Positions 54,877 through 63,984 are shown, counted from the stretch's first letter. The stretch: 64,000 nt of DNA from Acidobacteriaceae bacterium (GCA_003134995.1 PLDC01000025.1:120882-184881), one strand, 5' to 3'. The notes: generated by a model not told the origin, from the sequence alone. Made by a program: numbers and translations.

Positions 54877-57654
54877 CTAGATCTTCCGCTCCCCGCTCCA
54901 CTGCTGCTCTTTATTCTGCGGAGCGTGGTTCAGCGCGTCCACCAGAAGACGGCGCAGGCGATAGCGGCTTTCCAGGTCGGTGTTCACGATTTCGAATCCT
55001 ACTTCATTGATTCGCGCCCTGCGTAGGAGCACATGCGCCTTGATTTTCGATCGCAAGCCCACTGAAATTTCCAACTCGGCTTCGCTGCCGATGCGCAGAT
55101 TGTCTTCTTTCGTACCCATGCCGCCGCCCAGGCTCAATTCGCGGACCAGGATTCTTGACTTGCCCCACGAACTACCAATCCAGGCGTTGATCGAACGCGA
55201 CAGTGCCATACGCTCGTAGCGCCGTTGCCTTACCCACGGACATGCGGGAGCCGTATCCAGAGGCGCGATCGCGAGTTCAGCCGCCTCGATGCCGCTGTCA
55301 GAAAGAATTTGAGCGCTGTAGCGCGGATCAGTCTTCGCGAGCGACTGCGCCGCCGCGATTCGCAGCTCTCGGTGATAAACCCATCCAAATGTTTTCTTAG
55401 TCTCGATAATTTCGCGCAGCAGCGCCACCGCTTCCGGATCACGCAAACGTCCCAAAGACTCGATGGCTTTGAGTTGCACAAACGGCGGACGCGAAGCCGT
55501 TTCCCCCGGACGTGCCATGGCCAGCAACGGCGGCGCAGCCGTGAGGTCTCCGCTCATTCCGATTTCATCGATGGATTCTGGCAGCACTGCGGAATCGAGC
55601 ACTTCCGCCAACTCCAGCAGTGTGCGCCCACGGTTCGGCGCAGCTCCGTATGCGATCTGGCGCACCACAATGTCGTGATAGAAACGATTCCATTCGGGCA
55701 GGCGCGCCGGCAACAGCTCGAGCAACGTGTCTACATCCAGCCGGCTCAAGAGCCCGACCACACCCGCAGCCTGCCGTGGCTGCCCGGTGCGCAGAATTTC
55801 CCGCAGCTGCACCAGAGCCGGACTGCCCATCTCTTTGACCAGTTCCACCATGCGATCGCATTCGTCGCGCCGCATGCAGCGGAAGAAGCGGTCAGCCAGA
55901 TGTTCTGCTCCCGATTGCGATGTGCGCCGCAGTACCACGAGCAGATCCGCGGGCACCGAATCGCTGCGCAACGCCTCTTCAATAAACTCCGGAATCCGAT
56001 TTTCCACGCCCACGCGCGGCCTAAGATCATTCACCAGCACGGGGCGTTGCTGCAGCAACAAATCCATCCCGCCGCATACGGCATTCACGGCCTGATAATT
56101 TCTGGCCTCGCTCGCTTCCTGGCTCAGGCGCACGAAAGCCGCGCTAAGCAGGCTTTGCAGCTCAGGATCTTTTTCCACACACAACTGCTCGCTAACTTTG
56201 TGGATTGCCTTACCCATCGATTCGCCACCCAGCCGGGAATAAAGGTCGGCAAGCTGGCTCAATCCAATCGCAGTCTTGCGGCGAGCCTCTGCGTCTTTCG
56301 TGCCGAGGCAACCTGAATAATTATCCAAGATTTCAGCCGACGCCTGTTTGTCGTCGCGATCGAGCAACACTTCCACGAACTGCCGCAGGTTGCGCGGAGG
56401 CACGCACGGCGCTTCGTTTGACATCAGCACCGTCTTCTTGCCCGACTCCGGCACTTCCGCCCAGAACATTCGGTCCAGGATGTCGGCGTGCGACTCCACC
56501 AGGATTCCGGCCTTGTTCATCTTGTCTTCTTGCAGCTTCAGAATCTGGCGCAGCGAATCCATCTGCCGGCTCATGTGCTCCATCATCTGATGGACCGCAT
56601 TCACCTTCACTTCGCCCTTCGAATAACGCTCGAGCGCGAAGCGGATCGCCATATGCTCGGCCGCTTTCATCAGCAGCGGCGTGTCTTGTTGCTCCGTCGT
56701 GGCTTTGGCCGCCAGACTGCCCAGCAGTTGCTGCAGGTTCAGCCGCGTATTCGGATCGGTTTCCGTCAGCTCTTTCTGCAAGACTTCCGGGCTGGCATTG
56801 GGATCTTCCTGCACCTGCCCGAACCGAGTCAGCAGCCGGATGGCCTGCACCACTTCCGCCTCTTGCAGAGGAACCACTGCACCTTCCCAGGCCGGCGCTG
56901 TTGCAGTTCCCGATCCATCGCCGGTGCTGGGTGCTGCTCCGGCGACCCAGTGGCCGGGAACATTCGGAACGCTTCCGAACGGAACGGATGCGCCACCTTG
57001 ACCTCCGCTGCCTTGTCCTCCGCCGCTCGCGTTTGCGCCTTCCGCTGCCGCGATCAGTTGCAACAGTTTCTGCGGATCGTTCAGCCACTGCTTGAACTCA
57101 GGTCCCAGAGTTTGCGCCGCGATCTGCGCTGCCACGCTGATGTCACCGGTCAGCGGATCGGCCGCCACAAATTTCACTTCATTGATCTTGATCGTGCTGT
57201 TCTTGCTTTCGCTGTTGAGCGCTTCCTTGATTTGTTTGGTAACGTCCTGGGCTTTGGACCCAGCCACCGTGAAAGCCCGCACCAGCCGGGCGAAGTCTTC
57301 GATCGTCACATCTTTGGAAAAATGCAGGCTGGCCAGTCCGGCCGTGCTCAACAGCTGTCCAAAGCTGCGTTCGGTCTGTCCGGCTTCCAGCGGAACTCCA
57401 TCGAGCAACAACTTGTTGTCGGAAACGCCTAGCAAGAATCCGCCCTCGCCAGCTGTAGGCAGCCCGTTCTGCAATTCGTTCCAGGCAGTTTCGAACTGTG
57501 CTTCCGTGCGCTTGTGATCGGGGCCGTACATGCGCGCGTACTTAATCAGAATGTTCAGACTGTGTACGAAGGCGCGTGCCGAGGCCGCACGGTTTGCATG
57601 AAATGTCGTCGCGTCGTTGATAAGGCACTCCTCAACCGCTGCTCTGATCCGCAA
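54877..57654 (-). CDS. HEAT-repeat protein with C-terminal PilZ domain
   Basis: About 925 residues, predicted cytoplasmic. The first ~200 residues include a domain with GFLLGVSDNKLLLDGVPLE, then a Gly/Ser-rich linker (about 208-245), long helical HEAT-like repeats, and a PilZ-like end (about 820-920) with an Arg-rich lead (RQRRYERMALSRSINAWI), ELSLGGGMG and RARINEVGFEIVNTD. PilZ domains bind c-di-GMP; the usual D/NxSxxG motif reads ELSLGG here, so binding is uncertain. The only standard start in the open stretch is a TTG at 57654 without a ribosome binding site, while GAGGAG at codons 8-10 is followed by no standard start codon. Confidence 0.7.
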   Translation of the reverse strand: MRIRAAVEECLINDATTFHANRAASARAFVHSLNILIKYARMYGPDHKRTEAQFETAWNELQNGLPTAGEGGFLLGVSDNKLLLDGVPLEAGQTERSFGQLLSTAGLASLHFSKDVTIEDFARLVRAFTVAGSKAQDVTKQIKEALNSESKNSTIKINEVKFVAADPLTGDISVAAQIAAQTLGPEFKQWLNDPQKLLQLIAAAEGANASGGGQGSGGQGGASVPFGSVPNVPGHWVAGAAPSTGDGSGTATAPAWEGAVVPLQEAEVVQAIRLLTRFGQVQEDPNASPEVLQKELTETDPNTRLNLQQLLGSLAAKATTEQQDTPLLMKAAEHMAIRFALERYSKGEVKVNAVHQMMEHMSRQMDSLRQILKLQEDKMNKAGILVESHADILDRMFWAEVPESGKKTVLMSNEAPCVPPRNLRQFVEVLLDRDDKQASAEILDNYSGCLGTKDAEARRKTAIGLSQLADLYSRLGGESMGKAIHKVSEQLCVEKDPELQSLLSAAFVRLSQEASEARNYQAVNAVCGGMDLLLQQRPVLVNDLRPRVGVENRIPEFIEEALRSDSVPADLLVVLRRTSQSGAEHLADRFFRCMRRDECDRMVELVKEMGSPALVQLREILRTGQPRQAAGVVGLLSRLDVDTLLELLPARLPEWNRFYHDIVVRQIAYGAAPNRGRTLLELAEVLDSAVLPESIDEIGMSGDLTAAPPLLAMARPGETASRPPFVQLKAIESLGRLRDPEAVALLREIIETKKTFGWVYHRELRIAAAQSLAKTDPRYSAQILSDSGIEAAELAIAPLDTAPACPWVRQRRYERMALSRSINAWIGSSWGKSRILVRELSLGGGMGTKEDNLRIGSEAELEISVGLRSKIKAHVLLRRARINEVGFEIVNTDLESRYRLRRLLVDALNHAPQNKEQQWSGERKI

Positions 57655-57835
57655 CTAAGACAAGCAATGAAAGGGTAAATCCAACAGGTAAGGCCGCGCA
57701 CATTACGGAGGTCACTGTTCACCCAGTGCTCGGGAGGCTGCCCATCGGAGTCGAGGGATTGTCCTATGGCAGATATTGGCCGGGAGTGGCATTTGAAGCC
57801 ATCTCCGGCGAAAATAGACGTACGCGACTATCATT

Positions 57836-57885
57836 GTTCTGTGTTCTGTCACGTTCTGTGTTCTGTCATCAAGGTTCTGTGGTCA
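57836..57885. repeat. Tandem GTTCTGTGTTCTGTCA repeat
   Basis: A perfect 16-bp copy at 57836-57851 and 57853-57868 (17-bp period) plus a partial third copy at 57874-57885, ending 17 nt before the CHAD gene start. Confidence 0.85.
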
Positions 57886-57901
57886 AGTTCCCGTAACTAA
57901 A

Positions 57902-59500
57902 GTGCCTTCCTCTACCACGCAAACCACGCGCATCCAAAAAACCACCGGCCTCCGCTACTGGATGCTGCGGGTGCTGGAGGAGTGCGAGCGCGTTTCCGCC
58001 GATTTCGCCGCTGATCCGGTTCATGACCTGCGCGTCTCGTTGCGCCGCTGCCGTTCCTTGGCGGATGGATTGATGGCGCTCGATCCCGACCTCAACTGGA
58101 AGGCCATGCGGAAGGCCGGCAAACGGCTGTTTCAGCGTCTGGGCGACCTGCGCGACATCCAGGTGATGATGGAATGGATAGAGAAATTAGAAAAGTTGGA
58201 ACGAACTCGCGTAGAGAAGTCGAACCCGCTCGATCTGTCGGCGTCGGAGGAGATCGCTGAGGTTGCCGCAGATGAATCCAGCCCCCGCGCTACTCCCGTC
58301 GATCCCGCAGCCGAGGCGCTGGTAAAAATCCTGACTGCACGCGAGCGCGAACAAAAACTCGAAGCCCGCGCCGCTCTCGAAGAGTTCGACGGCAAGCAAT
58401 GGCGCCAGTGGAGCAAATCGCTTCCAGCACGTGCCGTGCGCTTCCGCCCCGGCAGCCCGCTCTTCCAACATCTTGCACTCGAGCGCTGGACAACGGCTCG
58501 CGAACTTCACAATCGCGCGCTACGCAACCGCTCGCAAACCGCATTTCACAGCCTTCGCATCGGCATCAAGCGCTTCCGCTACATCGTCGAGAATTTTCTT
58601 CCCGCCGAACACAAGGCCTGGAGTAACGACCTCAAAGAAATGCAGGACTTGCTCGGCGAAGTTCACGACCTCGATGTGCTCTGGTCGACGGCCGTCTCCT
58701 GCCACATTTTTCCCGACGAGCATGTGCGTCGGCACTGGCACGAACGAATTCTCTCTGAGCGCACCAAACGCATCAATGGCTATCGAAAGAAAATGGTCGG
58801 CGCCGATTCTCTCTGGCAGATCTGGCGCGCCGCCCTCCCGCAAGGCAAACAGATTGAAGTCCTCGCCACCCGCCGCATGAAGCTCTGGGCGAGCAGTCTC
58901 GATCCTGACTTTCCGCACTCCGAGCGCGTCGCCAGTCTTGCTCTTCAACTCTACGATGGCCTTCTCGGCATCGGATGGCAGCCCGCTCTGAACCGCATCT
59001 CTGCACGGTCCAGCCTGCTAGCCGCGGCGCTGCTGCACGATGTCGGCAAGTCTCAAGGCGAGAAAGGACATCACAAGGCTTCCTTCGAAATGATTTGCGC
59101 TCACGGCGCTCCACTAGGCTGGAAGCCCACCGACCTGCAGCGCGCCGCAATCGTAGCCCGCTTTCACCGCGGAGCCCTGCCCACACGAAAGCACAAGTCT
59201 CTGCGCGATCTACTCCCAGACGAGCAGAAGGGAACTATCGAGCTAGCCGCAATCCTACGCCTCGCGAACGCCCTGGACGCGGCGCACGACGGCCACATCC
59301 GCCGCATTCAAATTGAAAATGATCAGATCAGAGTGAAGGGAAGTGAAGCTCTGATTATCGCCGCCGAAGGATACGCGGCTTTGGGACCGTCCGCGCAAAC
59401 AATTGCCGCCGGACGGCACTTGCTGGAAACGGTTCTGCGACGCCCGGTGGTGGTGAAGGCGATGAAAAGCCTTAGATCACCTTCGCGTCGAATCCGCTGA
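57902..59500 (+). CDS. CHAD domain fused to a Ppx/GppA-like HD domain
   Basis: 532 residues. The N-terminal CHAD domain (about 10-280; conserved His in DPVHDLRVSLRR and SLRIGIKRFRYIVENF) binds polyphosphate in known cases. The C-terminal HD domain (about 340-520) has AALLHDVGK and is like the C-terminal domain of Ppx/GppA exopolyphosphatases. No actin-like Ppx domain is present, so it may sense or bind polyphosphate rather than degrade it, or act as an HD phosphohydrolase. The start is GTG at 57902. Its 3' end overlaps the PIN gene by 29 nt on opposite strands. Confidence 0.85.
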   Translation: MPSSTTQTTRIQKTTGLRYWMLRVLEECERVSADFAADPVHDLRVSLRRCRSLADGLMALDPDLNWKAMRKAGKRLFQRLGDLRDIQVMMEWIEKLEKLERTRVEKSNPLDLSASEEIAEVAADESSPRATPVDPAAEALVKILTAREREQKLEARAALEEFDGKQWRQWSKSLPARAVRFRPGSPLFQHLALERWTTARELHNRALRNRSQTAFHSLRIGIKRFRYIVENFLPAEHKAWSNDLKEMQDLLGEVHDLDVLWSTAVSCHIFPDEHVRRHWHERILSERTKRINGYRKKMVGADSLWQIWRAALPQGKQIEVLATRRMKLWASSLDPDFPHSERVASLALQLYDGLLGIGWQPALNRISARSSLLAAALLHDVGKSQGEKGHHKASFEMICAHGAPLGWKPTDLQRAAIVARFHRGALPTRKHKSLRDLLPDEQKGTIELAAILRLANALDAAHDGHIRRIQIENDQIRVKGSEALIIAAEGYAALGPSAQTIAAGRHLLETVLRRPVVVKAMKSLRSPSRRIR

Positions 59501-59927
59501 GCACAGCCGCTTCGCGCAACCGCTGATCCGCGGCTATGAAAACCTTCCCGTGCGGGATGTTTTCGCTCCACTCTAACGCCGCCGCGAGCTGAAGAGCGTC
59601 GGCCGCCTTCAAGTCGTAACGATCAACGAGTTGGGCAGCTCCGGCTCGCAAAGAATTCGAGGGCTGGACGACACGCCAGGCTGCGGCCAAATCGGCAGCC
59701 AAACGCCGGGACGTAACCCAATCTTGGGAGGTGAGTTGCTTCATGCGAACCAACCGTCTCAAAGCACTCGCAATCTCGACTGGGGTCGTCCACCACACCA
59801 CCGCCCCGTAACTCAGGTACAGTTCGACCACTCGGGGAGTGATGCCCTGATGCGCACAAAGCGGAACAAGAGCGCTCGTGTCCCAAAAGGCCAGCGATCG
59901 TTCTAGCGGTCCCGCTCTTCCTGCCAT
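59472..59927 (-). CDS. vapC: PIN-domain toxin (VapC type)
   Basis: 151 residues. PIN fold acidic residues: Asp in FWDTSALVPL, Glu in TPVEIASAL, Asp in LKAADALQLAAAL and the late Asp in FIAADQRLREAAV. VapC toxins are RNases. Start ATG at 59927 lies within the antitoxin's 3' end (25 nt overlap), so the pair is coupled. Confidence 0.88.
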   Translation of the reverse strand: MAGRAGPLERSLAFWDTSALVPLCAHQGITPRVVELYLSYGAVVWWTTPVEIASALRRLVRMKQLTSQDWVTSRRLAADLAAAWRVVQPSNSLRAGAAQLVDRYDLKAADALQLAAALEWSENIPHGKVFIAADQRLREAAVLSGFDAKVI

Positions 59928-60187
59928 AATCGTTCCATAACCTCATCGGAAATGTTTCCAGGCGGGTCCGGCCACGATACCGGCGATCTGCGTCTTTTCA
60001 AGGGTGGCGTCATAATGCCACGAGCAATTAGTCGGCGTTCCCGCTCGGGTTCGTCTTCGGCTGAGCACGGAACAATGCGCGCCACCGGCTTGTTGCGGTC
60101 GCAGACCAGCAACTCCTCACCGTCGCGAACAAACTGAAGGTGAGCGCTGAGCCGGGCTTTCAAGTCACTGATCTTCACAGTACGCAT
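59903..60187 (-). CDS. Phd/YefM-type antitoxin
   Basis: 94 residues. MRTVKISDLKARLSAHLQFV followed by GEELLVCDRNKPVARIVP is the Phd/YefM fold. The C-terminal ~45 residues, ending EERDR, are the toxin-binding tail. It neutralises the PIN toxin encoded immediately downstream and probably represses its own promoter. Confidence 0.88.
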   Translation of the reverse strand: MRTVKISDLKARLSAHLQFVRDGEELLVCDRNKPVARIVPCSAEDEPERERRLIARGIMTPPLKRRRSPVSWPDPPGNISDEVMERLWQEERDR

Positions 60188-60325
60188 GAACTGATTCTAG
60201 CAGACATGACTATGTTGGTCACGTTAGAAATCGGGAAGTTCTATCTGTTTGGCACCCGCTGGTAGCTAGTAGCTTCGCAGTTACTTACCATGAAGCCGCG
60301 CCTAAAGATACAACTGTCCTTGCTT

Positions 60326-60346
60326 CCCGAAGCCCGAAGCCCGAAC
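60326..60346. repeat. Left copy of a 21-bp tandem direct repeat
   Basis: Three CCCGAAG-type units end 2 nt before the gene at 60349. The same 20 bases recur at 60901-60921 just after the gene. Confidence 0.8.
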
Positions 60347-60348
60347 TC

Positions 60349-60897
60349 ATGACTCACGCCCAACTAGTCGAAAAAGCCGTCCACTGGCTCCGCCGCTACC
60401 GCTGCGGAGTCGTGCTCTCCGAACAAGCCTGCGTCAGCGGAGAAATGCCCGATGCGATCGGCTGGAAGCGCACCTGCCATTCGGTGCTAGTCGAGTGCAA
60501 GGTCACGCGCTCCGATTTTCTAGCCGACCGCGCCAAGCCTTTCCGCCTCAAACCAGAGCAGGGAGTCGGCTGCGAGCGCTTCTACTTAGTGCCTGCTGGA
60601 TTACTGCGCCGCGAAGAACTACCCCAGGGCTGGGGATTGCTCGAACTCCAGCGCGGCAGAATCGAAACGGTGCATCCTTCCGCGAAGAATCTCCGCACCG
60701 CCGCTGGATTCCAATGCGAAATGAACCTGCTGCTAGCCAGCCTGCGCCGCGTCGAGGTCCGCGTAGAACCGCAAAGCATCACAGACTTCCTGAAGTGGAA
60801 AAACCGCATGGCAGAATACAACCGAGGTTCTCTACCCGAAGGACTGGCCAGCGCCGAAGAAGAATCTAACGTATTTCTAGAACCGGACCTTGTGTAG
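60349..60897 (+). CDS. Predicted PD-(D/E)XK nuclease-fold protein
   Basis: 182 residues. PDAIGWKRTCHSVLVECKV fits the PD-(D/E)XK core (Asp followed by Glu-x-Lys about 15 residues later), and RADKPFR-like DRAKPFRLKPEQGVGC follows. Phage and genomic relatives are called uncharacterised. It may be a nuclease of phage or mobile origin; this is fold inference only. It is bracketed by 21-bp direct repeats. Confidence 0.6.
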   Translation: MTHAQLVEKAVHWLRRYRCGVVLSEQACVSGEMPDAIGWKRTCHSVLVECKVTRSDFLADRAKPFRLKPEQGVGCERFYLVPAGLLRREELPQGWGLLELQRGRIETVHPSAKNLRTAAGFQCEMNLLLASLRRVEVRVEPQSITDFLKWKNRMAEYNRGSLPEGLASAEEESNVFLEPDLV

Positions 60898-60900
60898 CGG

Positions 60901-60921
60901 CCCGAAGCCCGAAGCCCGAAG
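60901..60921. repeat. Right copy of the 21-bp tandem direct repeat
   Basis: CCCGAAG repeated three times, matching 20 of 21 bases of the copy at 60326-60346, between the PD-(D/E)XK gene and the end of recR. Confidence 0.8.
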
Positions 60922-60922
60922 C

Positions 60923-61522
60923 CTACAACTCTCTCCGACCCTCCATGGCTTTCAGCATCGTGATCTCATCCGTATATTCGATGTCGCTTCCGACCGGGAT
61001 GCCCATGGCGATGCGCGTCACCTTCACACCCACGCGCTTCAGTTGTTGCGAGAGATAAGTGGCCGTTGCTTCGCCCTCGACCGTCGGATTAGTAGCGATA
61101 ATCACTTCATCCACATTGCCGGCGTCGACCCGCGTGATGAGGTTCGCGATGCGCAACTGTTCGGGTCCCACGCCGTGCAGCGGAGAAATCGATCCATGGA
61201 GCACGTGGTAGACGCCGTTGAAGTGCTTGGTTTTATCAATGGCGGCAATGTTGGTAGGTTCTTCGACCACGCAAACCAGTCGCTGGTTGCGGGTCGCGCT
61301 GGTGCAATAAACGCATGGATCAACGTCCGTAATGTTGTTGCACACCGAACAGAGCCGCAGGCTGGCCTTCACGTCGCGGACGGCGGCAGCCAGCGCTTCG
61401 GCGTCTTCATCACTTGCGCGCAGAATGTAAAACGCCAGCCGCTGCGCGCTCTTCGAGCCCACGCCCGGCAGTTTCTTCAACTCATCAATCAGCCGCGACA
61501 TCGGCTCCGCAAATTTAGACAT
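60923..61522 (-). CDS. recR: Recombination mediator RecR
   Basis: 199 residues. HhH region ([17 protein letters not shown]), four-cysteine zinc finger [16 protein letters not shown] and Toprim domain beginning [16 protein letters not shown]. It assists RecFO loading of RecA at ssDNA gaps. The ATG at 61522 is chosen: upstream codons lie in repeat DNA. It is the last gene of the dnaX-ybaB-recR operon. Confidence 0.95.
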   Translation of the reverse strand: MSKFAEPMSRLIDELKKLPGVGSKSAQRLAFYILRASDEDAEALAAAVRDVKASLRLCSVCNNITDVDPCVYCTSATRNQRLVCVVEEPTNIAAIDKTKHFNGVYHVLHGSISPLHGVGPEQLRIANLITRVDAGNVDEVIIATNPTVEGEATATYLSQQLKRVGVKVTRIAMGIPVGSDIEYTDEITMLKAMEGRREL

Positions 61523-61530
61523 AAAAAGAA

Positions 61531-61643
61531 TTGAGTGATTGCGCGATTGGGTCATCGGGCGATTTGAAAACCAACGACAGAACCTAATCAGCGGCCGAGG
61601 GAACGGATCAATCGCCCAATGACCCGATCACTCAATCGCTCAA
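61531..61643. repeat. CAATCGCCCAAT-word dyad between ybaB and recR
   Basis: Arms 61531-61564 and 61610-61643 match as reverse complements at 29 of 34 positions, made of the words ATTGGGTCATCGGGCGATT / its complement. Confidence 0.85.
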
Positions 61644-61646
61644 TCC

Positions 61647-61943
61647 CTACATTCCCATCCCGCCCAGCATGCCGCCCACTGTGGATTGCATCGTGGTATC
61701 GATCTTGCGCGCGGCTTCGTTCACTGCAGCCAAGACCAGGTCCTGCAGCATCTCCACGTCGCCCGCCTTCACAGCCTCAGGGTCGATGCGCAGGCTGAGC
61801 AGTTGCTTGCGGCCATCCATTTTCGCGGTCACCGTGCCGCCGCCCGCGGAAGCCTCGACCACCGTCTCCAGCATTTTCTTCTGCAGGGTTTCGTACTGCG
61901 ACTTGGCTTTCGACATCAGTTCTTGCAGATTGAATCCGCCCAT
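61647..61943 (-). CDS. ybaB: YbaB/EbfC nucleoid-associated protein
   Basis: 98 residues. NLQELMSKAKSQYETLQKKM, GGGTVTAKMDGRKQLLSLRID and EMLQDLVLAAVNEA match the YbaB family. It binds DNA as a dimer and is usually found between dnaX and recR, as here. Confidence 0.95.
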   Translation of the reverse strand: MGGFNLQELMSKAKSQYETLQKKMLETVVEASAGGGTVTAKMDGRKQLLSLRIDPEAVKAGDVEMLQDLVLAAVNEAARKIDTTMQSTVGGMLGGMGM

Positions 61944-62013
61944 AAAACCTCGGCTTTTGGCTTCCGGCGTTCGGCTCTCGGGAGCAAACTCTCGATGCCG
62001 ATCGCCGATTTGC

Positions 62014-63984
62014 TCACCGCTTCTCTTTGTAATCGATCACGGTCCGAATCTCAGCCCCAAACTTTTCTTGCAGCCGCCGGACTACGGCATCCTGCTCCGC
62101 TCGCCCTCGGCCGCCAACGCCCGAGTTCGCCCCGCTGGATTTCGCGGACGCGCCGTTGCGTTTCTCTGGCGCGGCTACGTTCGCTCCCGCAACAATTTTC
62201 AGCTTGACTGCTCGACCCAAAATGCCGCTGGCCGAAGCGATCGCCAGCCGCCGGGCCTCGGGCCCCACCGACATGTCAACGACAGTTTGCGACTCCGATA
62301 CCTTGATCACGACTTCATTTCCTTCTACTGCCCACTCGCCCGCTTCCAGCATCGAGACAAGAATGCGCTGATTGCCATCCGCGAGCGCTTGCAGCACAGC
62401 AGCTTGCAACCTGTCGATGGGCGCGCCTGTCGCTGCAATCGACGGCTGGACCTTCGAAACTTGCAGGTCGGCCGGCGCCTGCGGAACGAGTTGTGAGTTC
62501 ACTTCCGCCGAACGTTGAACCTCAGGACTCGCACTGATCCGCGACTCGGTAGCGGGTTCACTTACGTTCGCAGGCGCGGCCGAGCCCATCACCACTCGCG
62601 GCTGTGCGCTCCCACCCGTAGTACTGCGCGGTGCGCTGCCGGCAACTTGGTCGGCAGCGGCCTCCTGCCGCGGACCGCCCTTTCGCGCCGAGTCGGCCGC
62701 GAACGGAGAAACATGATTCGTCTCCGCACGCCGAGTGTCGCTCGCGCCGCTCAACGGTGAAGGAACAATCGAAGGCCGCGCCGAAGTTCTAGGCGCGCCC
62801 GCTCCGCCGGAAGTTTGAGAAAGCTTCGGGACAGCATTCGAAGCGCCCGCCACATCGGTCAAAAGTTGCTCGATCGGCAGCAACCGTTGCGCGTGCGCCA
62901 TCTTCAGCAGGCCAAGCTCCAAGTGGAAACGCTGCTCCTGCTTGTACCCCAGTTCGCCGTGCGTTCGCAGCATGATTTGCAGATGACGAGTCAGGTCTTC
63001 TTCGCCAAACAGCGCCGCCACGCGCTCAACCCGCTCGCGCTCTTCACTCGATATCTGCAGCAGAAAAGAATCTTTACCGGCAATCTTGGCGACGGTCGCA
63101 TTGCGCAGAAACCGCACCATCTGGCGCGCGAAATGAGTTGGACTGTGGCCTTCGCTAATAAGATGATCGACCTGCCGCAACACATCTTCACTCGCACCAC
63201 GAGAGATGGCCTGCATCACCTCTTCGAGAACATGCGCCGGTGCGGCACCAACAAGGTTGCGCACGGAATCGGCCGTAATTCTTCCGCCCGCTGACGCCGA
63301 CGCAATCGCCTGATCGAGAATCGAAAGCGCATCGCGCATCGATCCGTCTCCGGCTTCAGCTAGCAGCGCAAGAGCGTCGTCATCGGCTTCAATCTTCTCG
63401 CGGCCAACCAGATCGCGCAACTGTCCGACAATGTCGTCGAACTTCACCGCACGAAAGCTGAAATGCTGGCAACGCGAGCGAATCGTCTGCGGGATATCTT
63501 CCGGCTGCGTGGTCGCGAGCATGAAAACAATGTGGTCCGGAGGCTCTTCCAGCGTCTTCAGCAGCGCATTGAATGCAGCGTCAGTAATCTGGTGGGCTTC
63601 GTCGAGAATATAAATCTTGAAACGGTCGCGCGCCGGCTTGTAGCGCGCGGCCTCGCGCAGTTCGCGAATCTCGTCAATGCCGCGATTCGTAGCGGCATCG
63701 ATCTCGATCACATCAACGGCGTTGCCGGCGCGAATCTCTGTGCACGATTCGCAAATGCCGCAAGGTTCAGCGGACGGCTTATCCGACGACCTGCAATTCA
63801 AGGCCGCTGCCAGAATGCGCGCGACCGTCGTCTTTCCAATCCCACGATGCCCGCTGAAGATGTAGCCATGCGCTGTGCGTCCCTGTTCGAGCGCATTCTG
63901 CAACGTTCGAGTGACGTGCTCTTGTCCGATCACGTCGGAGAATTTCTGCGGACGGTATTTGCGTGCCAGGACGGTGTAGCTCAT
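62014..63984 (-). CDS. dnaX: DNA polymerase III subunits gamma and tau
   Basis: 656 residues. Clamp-loader ATPase: Walker A GHRGIGKTT, zinc module (C...CGICESC), IYILDEAHQIT, SRC motif in TIRSRCQHF, then domain III, a long Pro/Ala/Ser-rich linker (about 375-510) and a C-terminal tau domain ending YKEKR. It loads the sliding clamp and organises the replisome. Start ATG at 63984, 16 nt from the window edge. I did not see a clear A-rich slippery site for gamma synthesis, but did not scan exhaustively. Confidence 0.95.
   Translation of the reverse strand: MSYTVLARKYRPQKFSDVIGQEHVTRTLQNALEQGRTAHGYIFSGHRGIGKTTVARILAAALNCRSSDKPSAEPCGICESCTEIRAGNAVDVIEIDAATNRGIDEIRELREAARYKPARDRFKIYILDEAHQITDAAFNALLKTLEEPPDHIVFMLATTQPEDIPQTIRSRCQHFSFRAVKFDDIVGQLRDLVGREKIEADDDALALLAEAGDGSMRDALSILDQAIASASAGGRITADSVRNLVGAAPAHVLEEVMQAISRGASEDVLRQVDHLISEGHSPTHFARQMVRFLRNATVAKIAGKDSFLLQISSEERERVERVAALFGEEDLTRHLQIMLRTHGELGYKQEQRFHLELGLLKMAHAQRLLPIEQLLTDVAGASNAVPKLSQTSGGAGAPRTSARPSIVPSPLSGASDTRRAETNHVSPFAADSARKGGPRQEAAADQVAGSAPRSTTGGSAQPRVVMGSAAPANVSEPATESRISASPEVQRSAEVNSQLVPQAPADLQVSKVQPSIAATGAPIDRLQAAVLQALADGNQRILVSMLEAGEWAVEGNEVVIKVSESQTVVDMSVGPEARRLAIASASGILGRAVKLKIVAGANVAAPEKRNGASAKSSGANSGVGGRGRAEQDAVVRRLQEKFGAEIRTVIDYKEKR

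Noticed and set aside
55225-57432. Three long plus-strand open frames
   Set aside because: Antisense to the HEAT-PilZ gene, typical of high-GC third-position effects.
60326-60921. CRISPR-like array
   Set aside because: The short repeats are back to back without spacers of constant length, and there are no cas genes; none of the other word repeats fits a CRISPR pattern either.
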